Of a DNA stretch of 64,000 nucleotides, positions 60,612-64,000 are shown one piece after another (the first letter of the stretch is position 1; each line of letters begins with the position of its first letter). This stretch comes from Tretioscincus oriximinensis (taxonomy: Eukaryota > Chordata > Lepidosauria > Squamata > Gymnophthalmidae). The stretch is from the NCBI GenBank assembly GCA_022410635.1, contig JAJVDF010000347.1:602776-666775 (forward strand), in the 5' to 3' direction. The notes under the pieces were generated by a model. The model did no database searches. It saw only the letters and a list, made by a program, of their open reading frames with translations, and was not told where the DNA came from. A program made the translations under genes and the position numbers.

Positions 60612-60750
60612 AAGAACAACAACAACTCGAGTTTTATACCCTGCTTTTCTCCCCTGAAGGGACTCAAAGCGGCTTACAAGGATATATTTAGCCTGAAGGT
60701 TCCATTCCATCTTCCCCACCAGGCTATACTGGTTCCCATTTATCTACTTA
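60612..60750 (-). repeat. tRNA-derived SINE, 3' part
   Basis: Reverse complement of the SINE 3' half: ttttataccctgcttttctc, gggactcaaagcggcttaca, tcttccccaccaggct, ggttcccatttatcta. It directly abuts the L2 tail at 60755. Confidence 0.85.
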
Positions 60751-60754
60751 TTTA

Positions 60755-62760
60755 TTTAATTTATTTATATTCATACCCCGCTCCATACACGAAGGTCTCA
60801 GGACGGCGAACAGTAAAATATCATCACAAAATTAACAGATTAAAAACAGTATAAAAACAATATCTAAAAGTGGGGACAAAGNCCAAAGGCCAAGTGAAAT
60901 AGCTACGTCTTCAAGATCTTCTAAAACCATACGACGATGATGCCAGATGCACCTCGAGGGGGACACTATTCCAAAGATGGGGGCAACCACCAAGAAGGCC
61001 CTAGCCCAGGTTCCCACGACATTGGGTGTTGAAAGGGGTGGTAAAACCATGAGGGCCTCCCCTGTAGATCTGAAGGCACAGGCAGGTTGGTATGGATGAA
61101 GCTGTTTCTTTAGATATTTTGGGCCCAAGTTATTTAGGGTCTTATAAGTTAAAATCAGCACCCTGAATTGGACTCAGTATCAGATTGGCAGCCAGTGCAG
61201 CTCTTTCAAGACTGGTGTGATGTGTGTCCAGCCATCTGTTCTGGTCAGCAGTCTAGCTGCTGCATTCTGCACCAACTGCAACTTCCGAATCGTTTTCAAG
61301 GGCATCCCCATATAGAGCATGGATTACTGTGGCTAGATCAGCCCTGTTCAGCAGTGGCTGTAACTGGTGAACCAGATGTAACTGGAAGTAGGCACTCCTG
61401 GCCACTTCCCCAAGTCCAGGAGCACCCCCAGATTTTGCAACTGTACCTCATAGGGCAATTTTACCCCATTAAGGACAGGTCACTTCCCCACTTAGGATGC
61501 TCAGACACACAGCACCTCCGTCATGTCTGGATTCAGCTTCAATTTATTGCCCCCCTTACAGCCCATTACTGCCTCCAGGCACCTGTCGAGCAATTCAACC
61601 ACCTCTTCTGGTTCAGATGGGAAAGAGAGATAGAGCTGAGTGTCATCTGCGTATTGATGACACTTTACTCCAAATCTCTTGATGACCTCTCCCAGGGGCT
61701 TCATATAGATGTTAAACAACATGGGGGAGAGGATCAACCTCTGAGGGACCCCACAAGTGAGCTCCCAGGGTGTCGAGCAAGACTCCCCCCCACACACACT
61801 CTTTGGAAGCGGCCAAGCGGCCACTGCAATGCATTGCCACCAACTCCTAAACTCAGTAGCCTCTCCAGGAGGATAACATAGTCAATGGTATCAAAAGCTG
61901 CTGAGAAGTCCAGGAGAACCAACAGGGTTGCATTGCTCCTGTCCCTCTCCCGGAGAAGATAATCAACCAGTGCGACCAAGGTGGTTTCCATGGCATGACC
62001 AGGCCTGAAGCCAGATTGAAATGGGCCTGGATAATCCATTTCTTCAGTTGAACAGCCACAGCCCTCTCCAATACCTTGCCCAGGAAGGGTATGTTGACCA
62101 TCGGGTGGTAGTTGTTTAACTCTTCTGGATTCAGGGAAGGGTTCCTAAGGAGAGCTGGTGGGACCACAGCATCCCTCAAAGAAGCGTTCACCACTCCCTG
62201 GACCCACCCGGTCACACCCTGCCAACTGGCTTTTATCAGCCAGTAGGGGCAAGNATCCAGAGAGTATGACGTTAACCAAACCCCAACAAGTAGCTTGTCC
62301 ACATCCTCAGGCCGCAATAATTGAAACTGATCCAANATAATTGGACCAAATGGTTCTCTGGACACCTCCTCTGGGCTACTCACAAGAGTGGCATACAATC
62401 CCTCACGAATCTGAGCGACGTTGCCCTCAAAGTGCCTTGCAAATTTGTTGCAGCAGATATTAGATGGCCTTTGCCCTTGCTCTTCCGGGCTACACCTTAT
62501 CAGGCCATTCACCACTCAAAAGACCTCTGCTGGACAGCTACTCAAGAATGCAGTGGTAGCAGAGAAATAATTCCTTTTCACTGCCAGCACTGCCACCTCG
62601 TACGCATGATAATGTGCTCTAACCTATGTCCGGTCAGATTCTTGCAGGGATTTGCACTACCTGCACTCCAGCTGTTGGCCTTCCTGCTTCATCACCCTTA
62701 ACTCCCCAGAATACCAGGGCACTTTGGAGCAATCGTGTTGATAGCCCTGGTCATCTCCCA
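60755..62760 (-). mobile_element. L2 LINE, 2.0 kb, longest copy
   Basis: Minus strand: LLVLLDFSAAFDTIDYVILL, IYMKPLGEVIKRFGVKCHQY followed by the intact catalytic box ADDTQL, LDRCLEAVMGCKGGNKLKLN, then HPYQPACAFRSTGEAL and the standard 3' tail. At the 5' side, 62100-62520 carries the pre-RT segment (NNYHPMVNIPFLGKVLER). Several frameshifts and N positions; not functional. Confidence 0.92.
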
Positions 62761-62761
62761 T

Positions 62762-62938
62762 CCGTTGCCATCAGTTGCAATTTCTTGCAATTCTTGCTTT
62801 CAAATAGCTGGGTTGGCTAGAGCTACAGGCTAGTGGAAGGTGCTCACCCCTCCCCACGTCCAATACAGGGCTTCAAAACCCGATCTCCCAGCTGAGAGAC
62901 CATCTCCTAAGCAACTGAGCCATTCATGCCTGCTCATG
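62762..62938 (-). repeat. tRNA-derived SINE, 5' part
   Basis: On the minus strand: caggcatgaatggctcagtt (A box), gggttttgaagccc (B box), ggtgagcaccttccactagc, attgcaagaaattgcaactg. The 3' half is missing; it abuts the L2 at 62760. Confidence 0.85.
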
Positions 62939-64000
62939 CCATCAAAGGTGCACTGCCCGAATGCATTATAAGCTGCAGCTTATAATTCTCCTGCTCTATA
63001 ACTATTAAAGCTGTAAAGACTAACTCCGGTTTCTAAGGCACTATGGAATTCATTCTGCATCTGTGTATTCTGTTGCTTTTCTGTTTTCACTGATTGCAAG
63101 GCCTTTTATAATTCTTTTCTGAAGCTCTTTTGAACTTGAGGAAGCTGATCATTCTCCTCTATGTTCCTTCAATAAATTCTAAATCTATTTATCTACCACG
63201 CACACATTCCCTAACAGATTGTGATGAATCTTCTAAAGCTTTTCAGCCTCTTAACATTTGGCAATGTTACAATGCCTCTGCTGATTCCTCCCAAAGAGAA
63301 AGGATTTGCAGAAAGAGCAGCTATCCCTGTAGAGAATATTGCAATAAAGGCCTCATTCAAAACAGAAATAAGGACACTATCTACTTATTTCAGAATCCTT
63401 TAATGTTGACCTGCATTCAGATGCCACGAGTTACAGCCTTCTACAAACGTGCTTTTTATATACTTAGAAGACTAATGTTCCCTATACCACATTTTTATGC
63501 AAGTACTTTTTTCAGTTACCTATATTGCTAATTCTCCCCTCAAAATTGAGATTTTCATTTCAAGAGCATTAGTCACACCCATTTTAAAAAAGAAGAAACA
63601 CAGCAATCGCTTTTCCTTTTTATTTCTCAGCTACAAAGACATCCATATTAATTGTTCTCAGTCTGAAATCCCAAGGCCATAGATTGTGTTACGTAAAGCA
63701 ATTATTCAGTCAAATCCTATTAGCAAGAGGTTTTAAAAAGCACAAAAACAATGTTGTGACTGAATATCAGGATTATGTGTCATGTGATGATTCAGACCAT
63801 ATCCAAGTATTTCAGATTTGGTTGAGTATTTGGGTAATTAGATGGAGAACCCCAGCATAAAGGCAAAGGAAATCACATAGAAAACAGAAGCAAATGCTGG
63901 CAAAATAATGTACAAGTTCTGAACAAGTAGGTGAACAAAAAAAAATGATTTTGTGGATGCCAAAAAGAAAAAAATGGAACTTGACCTAGCCCAACATATA
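62939..64000 (-). other. MYRIP: MYRIP intron stretch, no recognised element
   Basis: No repeat family and no further MYRIP exon recognised. In particular I found no CxxC zinc-finger exon on the minus strand. Confidence 0.6.

Noticed and set aside
1..64000. CRISPR arrays, operons, rRNA genes, phage or plasmid genes
   Set aside because: None seen. Intron structure, LINE/SINE content and codon use are those of a vertebrate nuclear genome.

Overview
This is vertebrate nuclear DNA, most likely from a squamate reptile. It is AT-rich and packed with CR1, L2 and L1 LINEs, tRNA-derived SINEs, hAT and Tc1/mariner-type MITEs, and what look like Penelope-like retroelements. I cannot name the species. 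There is no sign of bacterial, plasmid or phage content.

One protein-coding gene is present: MYRIP (myosin VIIA and Rab interacting protein, also called Slac2-c), on the minus strand. I placed 14 consecutive coding exons between 58100 and 11480, joined by GT-AG introns with reading phase conserved at every junction. They give 753 codons plus the TAG stop. They run from the second Rab27-binding helix of the N-terminal SHD, through the acidic myosin-binding middle region, to the C-terminal coiled-coil/actin-binding region and the conserved end AVMY. The start codon and the zinc-finger exons (roughly the first 100 residues) lie beyond position 64000. The largest exon (35309-35952) has 644 nt; the last coding exon has only 33 nt.

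Layout: 1-11390 is the 3' flank, with old CR1 pieces, a 756-bp hAT element with a perfect 8-bp target duplication, a MIR-like SINE and a 381-bp MITE candidate. 11480-20489 holds the seven 3' exons with short introns. 20490-29771 is a repeat-filled intron. 29772-38686 holds three exons. 38687-48797 is a long intron with an L2 inserted in a CR1 and two fold-back retroelements. 48798-58100 holds the five upstream exons plus an L1 inserted in a CR1. 58101-64000 is intron with CR1, SINE, trinucleotide repeats and a 2-kb L2.

The most interesting non-genic signal is a family of short retroelements that appears as single units or as head-to-head inverted pairs. They are flanked by direct target duplications and carry a CTGANGA...GAAA core reminiscent of hammerhead ribozymes. 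A second family at 20925-21245 carries a separate GGACGAAAC hairpin ending in GTC.
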